From Martelella limonii (lineage in GTDB: Bacteria; Pseudomonadota; Alphaproteobacteria; Rhizobiales; Rhizobiaceae), in contig NZ_JABUOU010000008.1 in NCBI RefSeq assembly GCF_013344475.1, positions 62,001 to 126,000 on the forward strand: 64,000 nt of DNA. The letters run 5' to 3'. Each line of letters begins with the position of its first letter. Position 1 is the first letter of the stretch. Positions 1 through 9,499 of this stretch are shown here, piece by piece. Both the position numbers and the translations under genes were made by a program. The notes below the pieces were generated by a model. It was not told the DNA's origin and did no database searches. It saw only the letters and a list, made by a program, of their open reading frames with translations.

Positions 1-240
1 AAGCCCTGGCTGATCTTTTTCTACGCCGCGATGCTGGCGCTGATGGCGCTTGCCTTTTCCCTCGCGGGGCTTGGCTGGCCTGCCTATGCCGGGCTCGTCA
101 TTGCCGGCCTCATGCTGTTCTATCAGATTGCCGTCCTCGATATCGGCAACGGCGCGCAATGTCTCAGACTGTTCAAGTCGAACCACTATGTCGGCATGGT
201 CATCTTTGCCGGTCTGGTCGCGGCAATCTTCCTCGGCTGA
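1..240 (+). CDS. ubiA: 4-hydroxybenzoate polyprenyltransferase, C-terminal fragment
   Basis: The frame is open from base 1 and ends at a TGA at 238-240, so only the last 79 residues of the gene are in the window. The fragment holds two or three hydrophobic helices and the motif LRLFKSNHYVG, which matches the conserved FKSN-x-x-VG segment before the last helix of UbiA. UbiA is an integral membrane enzyme that prenylates 4-hydroxybenzoate in ubiquinone synthesis. Assignment rests on this C-terminal motif and on the DUF6101 gene next to it, a pairing I associate with Rhizobiales; the catalytic Asp-rich motifs lie outside the window. Confidence 0.8.
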   Translation, partial: KPWLIFFYAAMLALMALAFSLAGLGWPAYAGLVIAGLMLFYQIAVLDIGNGAQCLRLFKSNHYVGMVIFAGLVAAIFLG

Positions 241-258
241 CCCTTCTGGGTCCGACCC

Positions 259-825
259 TCAGGCCGCGACTGCGCGGCCTGCGACCTTCAACGCCACGCC
301 GAGCGTTGCATCTTCCATGCGCATCGTCAGGCGCGGAACGGGACGGGTGGCCTTGCGGCGGCGCGGACCGATCTCGTCATTGGCGGCGGTGATGCGGTGC
401 GGCTGGAAATCGACCGCGCGGGCAGCGCCATCGGCCTCGACCATCAGCATCGGAATGTCATAGAGCGTTGCCCATTCCTGCCAGTCCGCCACAATTGCCT
501 CAAGATCATGGGCGACAAGAAGCGGAATGCAAAGTTCCGGATCGGCATGGTGGAGCTCCAGCGTGACCGTGATGCCGCCATCGACATGGGCTATGGCACG
601 AGCGGCAACGCCCTTGAAGGCCCGGCCCGGAAGCGCGATCGAGAACGGAAGGTTGCTCGAAGGCAGGTTGCGGCGAACGACTGCGCCGCGCTGGTCGAGC
701 TTGACGGCGATGCGGTTGTCGCTGGAAGCGCCGCGTGCGACGTAGGAGAATTTCTGCGGAAAATATGCCGGATCGATCCGAAGAACCGTTTCGTCCTGCC
801 CCCTCATGACCTGCGTATTCGTCAT
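259..825 (-). CDS. DUF6101 family protein
   Basis: A 188-residue soluble protein of unknown function, convergent with ubiA with 18 bases between the stops. It has no signal peptide or membrane segment. The middle holds a PilZ-like basic pattern (VKLDQRGAVVRRNLPSSNLPFSI) followed by a beta-rich stretch and an Arg-rich segment GPRRRKATRPVPR near residue 155. The start is the ATG at 825, preceded by AAGGGTGATCAG. I recognise the family from its position after ubiA in Rhizobiales. No biochemical role is known to me and none should be inferred. Confidence 0.72.
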   Translation of the reverse strand: MTNTQVMRGQDETVLRIDPAYFPQKFSYVARGASSDNRIAVKLDQRGAVVRRNLPSSNLPFSIALPGRAFKGVAARAIAHVDGGITVTLELHHADPELCIPLLVAHDLEAIVADWQEWATLYDIPMLMVEADGAARAVDFQPHRITAANDEIGPRRRKATRPVPRLTMRMEDATLGVALKVAGRAVAA

Positions 826-851
826 CTGATCACCCTTATCTCTGTCCCCGG

Positions 852-863
852 AAAACCGGTTTT
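852..863. repeat. 12-bp palindrome AAAACCGGTTTT
   Basis: A perfect palindrome sits 27 bases upstream of the DUF6101 start. A related GAAAACCGG motif recurs at 60171 as one arm of a hairpin. From memory, motifs of this type are common in intergenic DNA of Rhizobiales. Whether it is an operator or merely a dispersed motif cannot be told from one window. Confidence 0.3.
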
Positions 864-1070
864 ATTGTGCGAACTTTTCCGTTCGTCTGAGGGCGATCAT
901 AGGCGAGGTTGTTACCAGCCGCCTTAACAAGGACGGTTAAGAAATTCCAACGCGGGCAAATGGTTATCAAAACCCGTTTTCGCAGGGTTGAGAGAACATG
1001 AACGCAGTGATGACGATGCGTTAACCGATCCGGCGAGAGCCCATGCGCGCCAAGCGCTGCAGGCGTTTCG

Positions 1071-2231
1071 TCAAAGGCTTCTCGCCGCGATCAGGGCAGC
1101 GAAAAGCACCAGCACGGCGCCCATTCCGGTAACACCTGCAAATCCTGCGCTTTCATAAAGCGGCCCCATGAGCATGGGGCCCGCAAACACGGCAGAATAG
1201 GTCACGGCGCCGTTAAGCCCCATCACCGCGCCGCGCGCCGTTCCGGCCCTCCGGTTAAGGGAAACGACAAGGGCATTCAGTCCAAGCTGGTTGAGACCGC
1301 CCCAGATTGCCGTGCCAAGAAACGCACTGACAGGCGACATCAGCGCAAAATGCCAGCAGGCATAGCTTGCGGCGATCGCCACCAGCACCGTCAGGAGATA
1401 ACGGCGGTTCACTTGCGGTGCGGCGAAGCTGAGGCCAAGCCCGGCCAGCCCGAATCCCAGCCCATAAGCCATGACGAACACGCCTGCGCCTTTTGTGGAA
1501 AGGCCAAACGCAGCGCGCATGCCCTCCCCGAAAAAAGCAAAACTGCCGTAAAACGCGGACATGAACATCAAGATCACGGCGACCACGGGCGCGACGCCCG
1601 GAAGACGGAAGGCCCTCCAGACCGGGGTTCTGACCGCTGCCGTGCTCAGGCTTCGCGGCAGCGCTGCAAAGAGGCCGATACCGACAAACAGCGAAAGTCC
1701 GGAAAGCAACACATAGACAAAGCGCCATCCAAGCCAGTCGCTGATGAAAGCCGCAAGCGGCACCGCCAGCACCAGCGCCAGCGCCCAGCCCGTGAGCACG
1801 AGGCCGAGCCGGGCGGCTTCACGCCCCTTCGGCGCCGAGGCCGCCGCAGTCACGTAGCTGCCCGGCAGAAGCACGCCAACCGCTATGCCCGCCACCGCCT
1901 GTGAAAGGCAAAGCCAGAGCCAGTGCTGGCTGAGGCTGCTGAGCACCTGCGCAAGCGCCAGCAGCAGGGCGGCACCGCCGAGCACCCGGCTGGCCGGCAG
2001 CCTGTCGACGAGGCTGCCGAGCATGAGCGAAGAAACAGCGGTGGCGGCGCCAAATGCAGAAATCGCCCAGGTGATCCGATAGGAATCGGTCCCGAGAGCT
2101 CCCGCTACATCCGACAGGATCGGGCTGAGGATGAAGGCGTTGGAGCCCACCAGAAGCACTGCTGCAAGAAGGACGATGGGCTGCAATTGCCGAAGGACTT
2201 TCGGCAAGTTATCGGTATTTTCCTGATTCAT
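1071..2231 (-). CDS. MFS transporter (drug/arabinose-type exporter)
   Basis: A 386-residue inner-membrane protein with about twelve hydrophobic helices spread over its whole length. The segment LMLGSLVDRLPASRVLG near residues 70-86 matches the MFS motif A loop between helices 2 and 3 (G-x3-D-R-x-G-R-[RK]), and G-rich helix 5 resembles the exporter motif C (GVLLPGSYVTAAASAP). It is therefore most like the proton-driven drug/sugar efflux branch, but the substrate is unknown. The ATG at 2231 is the only plausible start. It lies 41 bases beyond the end of the oxidoreductase gene at 2273 on the same strand, so the two could be co-transcribed. Confidence 0.8.
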   Translation of the reverse strand: MNQENTDNLPKVLRQLQPIVLLAAVLLVGSNAFILSPILSDVAGALGTDSYRITWAISAFGAATAVSSLMLGSLVDRLPASRVLGGAALLLALAQVLSSLSQHWLWLCLSQAVAGIAVGVLLPGSYVTAAASAPKGREAARLGLVLTGWALALVLAVPLAAFISDWLGWRFVYVLLSGLSLFVGIGLFAALPRSLSTAAVRTPVWRAFRLPGVAPVVAVILMFMSAFYGSFAFFGEGMRAAFGLSTKGAGVFVMAYGLGFGLAGLGLSFAAPQVNRRYLLTVLVAIAASYACWHFALMSPVSAFLGTAIWGGLNQLGLNALVVSLNRRAGTARGAVMGLNGAVTYSAVFAGPMLMGPLYESAGFAGVTGMGAVLVLFAALIAARSL

Positions 2232-2272
2232 GATGCCATTTGCCGCATTTTGGCAGCAATGTGCAAAGCAAT

Positions 2273-4786
2273 TTACGCCCTCAAAGCCTCGTTCTCCGGA
2301 TCGAAGGGGCTTTCCTCCACGACCGTCGCTTCATAAAGTTCGCCGAGGATCTTGATCTTCAGCTTCGTGCCCGCTGCCGCGTATTCCGGCTTCAGCATGG
2401 CAAGCGCAATCGACTTTCCGATACGCCAGCCGAAACCGCCCTGGGTGGCACGGCCCGCGAGATTGCCGTCGCCATCGAAGATCGCTTCGGAGCCGCGCGC
2501 ATCGCAATCGGTCACGCCTTCGACGATCAGCGTCGAGAACACGGAGGAAAGCCCCGCCTCCTTCTTCGACAGCAGCGCCTCCTTGCCGATGAAATCCTTG
2601 GCCGGCTTGATGAAGCGGTCGAGACCGGATTCGTAAGCCGTGTACTCGATCGACATCTCGCGCTGCATCGCGCGGTAGGATTTTTCGAGCGCCATTGCGT
2701 TCATCGCGCGGATGCCGAAGGGCTTGATATCGAATTCGGCGCCAGCTTCCATCAGCCTGTCGAAAATATAGGTCTGCATCGCGATCGGGTGATGCAGCTC
2801 CCAGCCGAGTTCGCCGACGAAATTCACCCGCAGCGCATGGCAGCTGGCTGCCCCGATCGAGATCGGCTGACCGGTCAGCCAGCCGAAATCGGCATTTTCG
2901 AGCGAGCTGCGCGTCAGCTTCTTCAGGAGCTCGCGCGATTTCGGCCCGGCGAGCACCAGCACGCCCATTTCCATGGTCAGCGGCCTGAGTGTGACCGAAC
3001 CATCGGTCGGCGCAAGCTTCATCAACAGGTCGTGGTCGTGGTTTTCCAGTCCAGCGCCGGAGACCAGGTAGAAGCGGTCCGGCGCCCATTCGTACAAAGT
3101 GAATTCCGCCCTCACCCCGCCTTCCTGGCCGAGCAGATGACAAAGCGCGATGCGGCCACGCTTCTTCGGAATCGCATTGGCGAAGATGCTGTCGAGGAAG
3201 GCGCGGGCGCCGACGCCCGAGACTTCCATCTTGGCAAACGGCGTCATGTCGAGCACGCCGACTTTTTCATGAACGTGCTTCACCTCATTGCCGACATGCT
3301 CGAAATAGTTCGAACGGCGGAACGACCACTTTTCCACGATCCGACCATCATCCAGCGGGGCTGCGTGGTTATGGTTTGTCAGCACATCCGCACCGACGCC
3401 AAGTTCGCTCTCGTCGAGCGCATAGCCTTCGGGCGCATACCAGTTGGCCCGCTCCCAGCCATAGACGGAGCCGAACACGCCGCCTGCCGCCTTCAGCCTG
3501 GAATAGACCGGCGAGGTCTTCAGCGGACGGGCGGCGGCCCGCTCCTCATCCGGATAGTGCATGGTGAAGACGTTGGCATAGGCTTCCTCGTTCTTGGCGA
3601 TCAGGTAGCCTTCGGTGGCGTAAGGGCCGAAGCGGCGGGGATCGACCCCTGCCAGATCGACGGTCGGCTCCCCGTCGACGATCCATTCGGCAAGCTGCCA
3701 GCCGGCACCGCCGGCGGCCGTGATGCCGAAGGAGTGGCCCTCGTTCAGCCAGAAATTCTTGAGCCCCGGCGCAGGCCCCACGATCGGGTTGCCGTCGGGC
3801 GTATAGGCGATCGCGCCGTTATAGACCTTCTTGATGCCGACTTCGGAGAAGGCGGGTACGCGGGTAAACGCGGTCTCGATATGCGGCATCAGCCGGTCGA
3901 GCTCTTCCTGGAAAAGCTCATACTCGCTGTCATCCGAGGGGCCATCGACATAGCAGACCGGCGCGCCGGTCTCATACGGGCCGAGGATCAGGCCGCCGGC
4001 TTCCTCGCGCATGTACCAGGCGCTGTCGGATTCGCGCAGCACGCCCATTTCCGGCAGCCCCTGCTTCTTGCGCTCGAGGATCGCCGGGTGCGGTTCGGTG
4101 ACGATGTACTGGTGCTCCACCGGGATCACCGGGATGTTGATCCCGACCATCTTGCCTGTCTTGCGGGCAAAATTGCCGGTGCAGGAGATCACGTGATCGG
4201 CGGTGAAGACCTCCTTGTCCGTCTCCACATGCCAGGTCCCGTCCGGATTCTGGTGAAGCGCCGTGACGGTGGTGTTGCGCATGATCCTGGCACCCCGGTC
4301 GCGCGCGCCCTTGGCCAGCGCCTGGGTGAGATCGGCGGGCTGGATATAGCCGTCATCGGGATGCTGGATCGCGCCCAGAATGCCGTCGGTTTCGCAGAGA
4401 GGCCAAACCTCCTTGAGCTCTTCCGGCGTCAGGAATTTCACGTTGACGCCGATGGTTTCTGCGATGCCGGAATAATAAAGATACTCATCCATCCGGTCCT
4501 TCGTCATTGCCAGACGGATATTGGAGACCTTCGAGAAGCCGACATTGAGGCCGGTCTCCGCTTCCAGCGCGCCGTAGAGATCAACCGAATATTTGTGAAG
4601 CTGGCCGACGGAATAGCTCATGTTGAAGAGCGGCAAGAGACCTGCGGCATGCCATGTCGAGCCGGATGTCAGTTCCTTGCGCTCGATCAGAACCGCGTCC
4701 GACCAGCCCTTCTTCGCCAGATGGTAAAGCGTCGATACGCCGACCACGCCGCCGCCGATTACCAGTGCCCTTGTTTTGGTCGTCAT
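2273..4786 (-). CDS. FAD-dependent oxidoreductase of the dimethylglycine/sarcosine dehydrogenase family
   Basis: This 837-residue protein has the layout of DMGDH/SARDH enzymes, which oxidatively demethylate N-methylated glycines and hand the one-carbon unit to tetrahydrofolate. Residues 8-25 form the Rossmann dinucleotide motif VIGGGVVGVSTLYHLAKK. STWHAAG near residue 45 matches the segment that carries the covalent flavin histidine in the mammalian enzymes. A DAO domain fills the first 380 residues, a linker follows to about 430, and a GcvT-like folate-binding domain with its C-terminal barrel occupies the rest. The start ATG has an AAAGGCGGCAGGG leader. No other betaine or sarcosine genes are nearby, so the exact substrate is open. 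Confidence 0.85.
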   Translation of the reverse strand: MTTKTRALVIGGGVVGVSTLYHLAKKGWSDAVLIERKELTSGSTWHAAGLLPLFNMSYSVGQLHKYSVDLYGALEAETGLNVGFSKVSNIRLAMTKDRMDEYLYYSGIAETIGVNVKFLTPEELKEVWPLCETDGILGAIQHPDDGYIQPADLTQALAKGARDRGARIMRNTTVTALHQNPDGTWHVETDKEVFTADHVISCTGNFARKTGKMVGINIPVIPVEHQYIVTEPHPAILERKKQGLPEMGVLRESDSAWYMREEAGGLILGPYETGAPVCYVDGPSDDSEYELFQEELDRLMPHIETAFTRVPAFSEVGIKKVYNGAIAYTPDGNPIVGPAPGLKNFWLNEGHSFGITAAGGAGWQLAEWIVDGEPTVDLAGVDPRRFGPYATEGYLIAKNEEAYANVFTMHYPDEERAAARPLKTSPVYSRLKAAGGVFGSVYGWERANWYAPEGYALDESELGVGADVLTNHNHAAPLDDGRIVEKWSFRRSNYFEHVGNEVKHVHEKVGVLDMTPFAKMEVSGVGARAFLDSIFANAIPKKRGRIALCHLLGQEGGVRAEFTLYEWAPDRFYLVSGAGLENHDHDLLMKLAPTDGSVTLRPLTMEMGVLVLAGPKSRELLKKLTRSSLENADFGWLTGQPISIGAASCHALRVNFVGELGWELHHPIAMQTYIFDRLMEAGAEFDIKPFGIRAMNAMALEKSYRAMQREMSIEYTAYESGLDRFIKPAKDFIGKEALLSKKEAGLSSVFSTLIVEGVTDCDARGSEAIFDGDGNLAGRATQGGFGWRIGKSIALAMLKPEYAAAGTKLKIKILGELYEATVVEESPFDPENEALRA

Positions 4787-4995
4787 CCCTGCCGCCTTTG
4801 CAATGTGTCTGAGCCGCCCGCTTCCGGCGCATCAGGGGATGACGAGGACTCCATTCCCTTCGCTGCCTCGCCCGGACCGCGCCCGAGGGTTCGACAGGAA
4901 GGGGGAGGACTGTCCGCACACTGACATGCTTGTCGACGGGCCTTTTCTGACTGCAACTATGCATCGGCCATCGCGGCGAAAACAGCCCGTTTGCG

Positions 4996-5009
4996 ACATG
5001 CATGCATGT
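4996..5009. other. 14-bp perfect palindrome ACATGCATGCATGT
   Basis: This palindrome lies in the 253-base spacer between the oxidoreductase start (4786, minus strand) and the end of the mechanosensitive channel gene (5040). It is about 210 bases upstream of the oxidoreductase start. It could be a regulator-binding site for that gene. The rest of the spacer shows no recognisable riboswitch or terminator. Confidence 0.3.
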
Positions 5010-5039
5010 GGCCGCGACCTGACGAAAACCGCCTGGATT

Positions 5040-7679
5040 TCAGCGTTCCCCGCCATCGTCATTCCCGGCATCGGGGTGGTCATAGGCCGGGCCGGTCGCC
5101 GTTTCAATCGGCGTGGCCGTTTCTGCGGGCTCGACCTTGGACTTGCGCATATGCTTGCGGACGGTGTTTGCCAGTTCGTCCTGACGTTCCTTCTGGGGAA
5201 TGATGTGGAGGTCGCGCTGCGGATAGGGAATGCTGATGCCCTCCTCGCGGAACCGTTCGAAGATCGCCACCCTGATATCGTTGCGCACCGCGATCCCGTT
5301 GAAGACATCGGCAAGGTAGACGCGCAGCTCGAAATCGAGCGTCGATTCGCCGAAGCCCAGAAAGATCACCATCGGCTCCGGGTTCTGCAGCACCAGCGGA
5401 TGGGTGGTGCCGATCTCCATCAGGATGGCCATTACAGTGCGCGGATCGCTGTCATAGGAAACGCCCACCGTCACCTCGGACCGGCCCATCTGGTTGTGAT
5501 GCATCCAGTTGCCGACTGAGGCGTTGATGAGTTCGGAATTCGGAACGATGATCGACTGGCGCTGGAAAGTCTCGATTTCGGTCGCGCGCACCGAGATGCG
5601 TTTGACGAAGCCCTCGGTGGTGCCGGAGACGATCCAGTCTCCGACCTTGAAGGGCCGTTCCACGAGCAGGATCAGGCCCGAGACGAAGTTGGAGACGATG
5701 GTCTGGAGCCCGAAGCCGATACCGATGGAAAGCGCCGAAGCGACGAGTGCAAGGCTCGACAGGTTGACACCGGCCGCCGAGATCGCCAGCAAGCTTGCGA
5801 TCGCGATCCCGAGATAGCTGATCCCGGTCTTGACCGAGTTGCGGACGCCGGCATCGGCGCGGGAGCGCAACAGCACATTGTCATCGAACCAGCCCTGGAA
5901 CCAGCGCGTTCCCAGATAGCCGACAATGAACAGCAGAATGCCGATCATAATGCCGCCAAGCGATATCGAGATCGAACCGATCGTGATCGATGTCAGATGC
6001 TGGCCGGCCCACAGCTTCATCTCCTCCCACCGGACGCCCCATGACAGGAGGATCAGCGGAATGCCGACGATCAGGGTTGCCGCATAGGTCCAAAGCCCGA
6101 GAAGGAGCGAAATCTGATCGCTGCGCACGCCCGAAATCCCGAAGCGGGAGCCGAACCGCCTGCCAAAGCTCGTGCGCGAGAAACTGCCCGGCTGCGACAC
6201 CGCCTGGCCAAGCAGCATGCCGATATACATGGTGATCAGAACCGCGCCGCTCAGCACCACCTGCCGCGCGGCAAAGCGCGCAAGGGCGACATAGCCGATC
6301 ACGGCGGCGAGCACGATGAACACGCCGACAAGACGCGTAAGCACCGCGATCGTCGAGGGAAACAGCATCTTGATCGCGCGCTTCTTCGATTTGGACGCGC
6401 CGAGCAGGGACCTTGGCCGGATGAACGAGACCGCGATCAGGATGCTGCCGATCAAGACGGAGGCAATCAGGCTGCTGGCGACCTCCAGCTTCAGATCGGC
6501 GTCAAGCGTATCGTTCAGGACGCCGAGCAGAATGTCCGCCCAGTTGATCGTCGCAAGTGCCGTGAAGGCAAAGGTCAGGTTGCGCGCGGCGGAATTGCTG
6601 ACCGGCATCAACCGCCATTGCTGCCGGTTGGGCGTCAACACGTTGCGCGACAGCAGGAACACGAAAATCACGATCGCGATCGAGATATAGGCCTCGCGCA
6701 CGAAGCGCTCCACATCCGGCAGGAAGATGTTGAGCGTGAAGAACAACACATAGGAGGTTATCAGGAAGGCGAGCAGCGCCAGACTCGGGATCGTCGTATT
6801 CCAGAAACACGCCAGAAGCCGCGCGACATAGTCTGGCTCCTGTTCCTGCAGGTCGAGGTTGGTGCGCTCGAGGATCCGCCTCGACAGGCGGTAGGAAAAG
6901 ATCGCCGATAGCAGAGACAGGAAAAGGGCTGCGAGAAAGGCGATGCGTTTCGTGTGCCAGATATAGTTCAACCAGCCGCCATAGGAGACCCTGAAGACGG
7001 TGAACTCGTTGCGTACGAGCTGGATGAAATCGGACGAGAACAGCTGGACCAGATCCGTATGGGTAAACAGCGTTTCCGTGAACTGCTCACGCCGCTGCCT
7101 GCTGATGTCGGCCGAGGTTGCGTTGGCGCTGTCGGTGAGCTTCTGGGCCTGATCATAGAGCGCGTTGATTTCCGAACGCTGGGCAAGAAGCTGGTTGCGC
7201 TCCTGGGTGGTCACCGGCGGTTCCGGCGCCTCGCTCGGGCCGGGCGCGCTGCCGAGTTCCACGAGCTGCGCACGGACCTGGGCCAGCCGGTCGGAAATCT
7301 CCTGAGAGGCCTTGGAAAGCTCGGTCTGAAGCTGGTCGACGGTGGTTTGCAGCTGTCCGAGATCGGGGCCATTTCCCGTCGTTTCGTCGAGCGTCTCGTT
7401 GACGGTTGCAAGCTGCCGGGCAAAGGTGTCGATGCGGTCCTTCGCATCCTCGATGAAAGGATCGGAGATCGGCTGGGGCGCGGGCTCAGCTTCCTGCTGC
7501 TGAGCGGCGGCCGGATCGGCAGAAGAGGCCGTACCATCGGCCTTTTCCCCGGAAACGAGCGGAGCGACCGCATCCACGAGCTGGCTTTCCGCCGACTGGG
7601 CATGCGCCACCACAGCACCGGATGCAAGCACCAAGACAAGCGACAAAACCCTGAATAAACCAGCCACACTCCGCACCAT
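5040..7679 (-). CDS. Mechanosensitive ion channel (MscS family, DUF3772 type)
   Basis: An 879-residue inner-membrane channel protein. Residues 1-28 are a clear signal peptide ending AVVAHAQ. They are followed by a Gln/Ala-rich periplasmic region with coiled-coil character and a DUF3772-like domain, then many hydrophobic helices. The MscS core lies in the last third (pore helix rich in Gly/Ala with GFGLQTIVSNFVSG, then beta domain RPFKVGDW). Such large MscS proteins open on membrane tension and release osmolytes. The frame is open upstream to 7835, but the ATG at 7679 has a strong AGGAAGGG ribosome site and begins the signal peptide; the longer version would overlap the DUF924 gene. The C-terminal tail is charged. 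Confidence 0.85.
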   Translation of the reverse strand: MVRSVAGLFRVLSLVLVLASGAVVAHAQSAESQLVDAVAPLVSGEKADGTASSADPAAAQQQEAEPAPQPISDPFIEDAKDRIDTFARQLATVNETLDETTGNGPDLGQLQTTVDQLQTELSKASQEISDRLAQVRAQLVELGSAPGPSEAPEPPVTTQERNQLLAQRSEINALYDQAQKLTDSANATSADISRQRREQFTETLFTHTDLVQLFSSDFIQLVRNEFTVFRVSYGGWLNYIWHTKRIAFLAALFLSLLSAIFSYRLSRRILERTNLDLQEQEPDYVARLLACFWNTTIPSLALLAFLITSYVLFFTLNIFLPDVERFVREAYISIAIVIFVFLLSRNVLTPNRQQWRLMPVSNSAARNLTFAFTALATINWADILLGVLNDTLDADLKLEVASSLIASVLIGSILIAVSFIRPRSLLGASKSKKRAIKMLFPSTIAVLTRLVGVFIVLAAVIGYVALARFAARQVVLSGAVLITMYIGMLLGQAVSQPGSFSRTSFGRRFGSRFGISGVRSDQISLLLGLWTYAATLIVGIPLILLSWGVRWEEMKLWAGQHLTSITIGSISISLGGIMIGILLFIVGYLGTRWFQGWFDDNVLLRSRADAGVRNSVKTGISYLGIAIASLLAISAAGVNLSSLALVASALSIGIGFGLQTIVSNFVSGLILLVERPFKVGDWIVSGTTEGFVKRISVRATEIETFQRQSIIVPNSELINASVGNWMHHNQMGRSEVTVGVSYDSDPRTVMAILMEIGTTHPLVLQNPEPMVIFLGFGESTLDFELRVYLADVFNGIAVRNDIRVAIFERFREEGISIPYPQRDLHIIPQKERQDELANTVRKHMRKSKVEPAETATPIETATGPAYDHPDAGNDDGGER

Positions 7680-7752
7680 CAAGTCGCCCTTCCTGTTTCC
7701 ATCGGTGCCATTGCCGACCAGCGCGTCAATTTGATGGCGCCGGGACAAACCT

Positions 7753-8334
7753 TTACTTCTGGCCCCAGCCGGTATTGTCCGGGCTGGAAAGGTAGTCCCT
7801 CTCGACCGGTGTCGAGCGGCGCTTGAGGATGGCATTGCGATGCGGGAAGCGTCCGAACCGCGCGATCACATCGCGATGGCTTTCGGCAAAGCGCGAATAT
7901 TCCTCATTGCCGAGCGCTGCGAAAAGTTCGACGGAACGGTTTTGATCCTTCAGCTTCTCGGAATGCTCGAACGGCATGTAGAAGAAAGCGCGGCGGTCTT
8001 CGGCAACGGCCTTGTCGGCGCCGCTTGCAACGGCAAATTTCGCAGCCCTCAGCGCCAGCCTGTCGGTGGCAAAGGCAAGCGGCGTGGCGCGGTAGATGTT
8101 CCGGGGAAACTGGTCGAGCACGATCACGGCGGCAAGCTGGGCGTCGGGCGTTGCCCGCCAGCGCGCATCCACGTCGCGGGCAAGCGCACGGTGGGTGGCG
8201 AAGAACCGGTAGAGAATGGTGCGATCGAGCGCCGGTCCGTCATCCGGGTTGAACCAGTCCTTCGGCGTCAGTTCCTCGAACCAGAAAGCAAGTACCTGTT
8301 CGGGGCTCGCCGGCTCATCGATGAATTCGCTCAT
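7753..8334 (-). CDS. DUF924 family protein
   Basis: A 193-residue helical protein with the family hallmarks: VLAFWFEELTP at the N-terminus, VIVLDQFPRNIYR around residue 70, and FFYMPFEHSE around residue 120. DUF924 proteins have a tetratricopeptide-like fold and no established function. The start ATG is preceded by GAGAGGACCGAC, a good ribosome site. It lies on the same strand as the channel gene, with 73 bases between its stop and the channel ATG, so the two may share a transcript. Confidence 0.82.
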   Translation of the reverse strand: MSEFIDEPASPEQVLAFWFEELTPKDWFNPDDGPALDRTILYRFFATHRALARDVDARWRATPDAQLAAVIVLDQFPRNIYRATPLAFATDRLALRAAKFAVASGADKAVAEDRRAFFYMPFEHSEKLKDQNRSVELFAALGNEEYSRFAESHRDVIARFGRFPHRNAILKRRSTPVERDYLSSPDNTGWGQK

Positions 8335-8434
8335 GTCGGTCCTCTCGGGTGGTCGCGGTTCTGCTTGCGCATGTCAGGCGGGGACGATACATTTTCGGCG
8401 AGTTCCTCTCAAGCAAGACCTTTGCGAGACCTGA

Positions 8435-9499
8435 ATGCCCGAACCTGCCGGCTCTCGGCGCGGCGTCACCATCGTCACGTCCCTGATCTTCGTGATCCTG
8501 CTTCTGCTGGCGATCCGCTGGGCGGGTGGTTTTTTGAAACCGGTCGCACTTGCGCTGTTCATCATCGCGGTCACCTGGCCGATCAAGAACGCGCTGCAGA
8601 AATTCATGCCGTCAATCCTCGCGCTCGCCCTGACCGTGATTTCAACGATCGTCGTGTTCGTGATCTTCGCGACGCTGGTGATCTGGGGCTTCAGCCGGGT
8701 GGCGACCTCCTTCGTAGAGGCCGCCTGGCAGCTCCAGGCCGCCTATCAGGGCGCCGTCACCTGGTTTGGAGACAAAGGGATATCGATCGCAAGCTCGCTG
8801 TCGGATGTCTTCAATGTCAGCCTCGTGGTGCGCACGGTCCGCCAGATCACCGGACAGGCGAGCACGACGCTGAGCTTCTGGCTGGTGGTGCTTGCCTATG
8901 TGGTGCTTGGCCTGACCGAGGTCGATCATCTGCGCAAGAAGCTCGACGTCATCAACCAGCCGGGTTTTGCGTCGACAGCGCTCCGGATCGCGCACGAGAC
9001 CGCACGCAAGTTCGGCCGCTACATGCTGGTCAGAACCGAGATGAGCGCGATCACGGGCTTCCTGTTCTGGGGCGCGGCCACGCTCACCGGTCTCGACTAT
9101 CCGATCGAATGGGGCGTGATCGCCTTTGCGCTCAACTACATTCCCTTCATCGGCTCGGTGATCGCAACCGTCTTTCCCTCGCTTTACGGCGTGATCCAGT
9201 TCGAAAACTGGGAAACCGCGCTGATGCTGTTTGCCTCGCTCAACCTGATTCAGTTCATCATCGGAAACTATGTCGAGCCCATGGTCTCCGGCTCGACGCT
9301 GTCGATCTCGCCCTTCGTGGTGGTGTTCTCGATCTTCTTCTGGACCTTCATGTGGGGCCTGTTCGGCACTTTCCTTGGCGTGCCGATCACGATCGCGCTT
9401 CTGACGGTCTGCGAGCAGATACCGTCGCTCAACTGGATCGCCGAACTGCTCGGCGGCGGATCGCGGAAAAAGGCGCGGCGCGGCGCATCACAGACCTGA
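8435..9499 (+). CDS. AI-2E family transporter
   Basis: A 354-residue membrane protein with the AI-2E (UPF0118/PerM) layout: two N-terminal helices, a hydrophilic domain at about residues 65-150, and five or six further helices. The conserved segment FIPFIGSVIATVFP (here YIPFIGS) and the late motif VEPMVSGSTLSISP are visible. The family includes autoinducer exporters and Na+/H+ antiporters, so substrate cannot be assigned. The stop TGA abuts the stop of the convergent gene at 9500: the six bases 9497-9502 read TGATCA, giving both strands their stop codon with no spacer. Confidence 0.8.
   Translation: MPEPAGSRRGVTIVTSLIFVILLLLAIRWAGGFLKPVALALFIIAVTWPIKNALQKFMPSILALALTVISTIVVFVIFATLVIWGFSRVATSFVEAAWQLQAAYQGAVTWFGDKGISIASSLSDVFNVSLVVRTVRQITGQASTTLSFWLVVLAYVVLGLTEVDHLRKKLDVINQPGFASTALRIAHETARKFGRYMLVRTEMSAITGFLFWGAATLTGLDYPIEWGVIAFALNYIPFIGSVIATVFPSLYGVIQFENWETALMLFASLNLIQFIIGNYVEPMVSGSTLSISPFVVVFSIFFWTFMWGLFGTFLGVPITIALLTVCEQIPSLNWIAELLGGGSRKKARRGASQT

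Noticed and set aside
2240-4924. An 894-codon plus-strand frame opposite the FAD oxidoreductase
   Set aside because: It is the mirror of a gene with clear Rossmann and GcvT motifs and has no recognisable domain of its own; long antisense frames are common at this GC content.
4787-5039. Possible glycine or SAM riboswitch in the leader of the amine oxidoreductase gene
   Set aside because: I looked for the GGAGAG and CCGAAGG-type core of the glycine aptamer and for SAM-II elements and did not find them in order.
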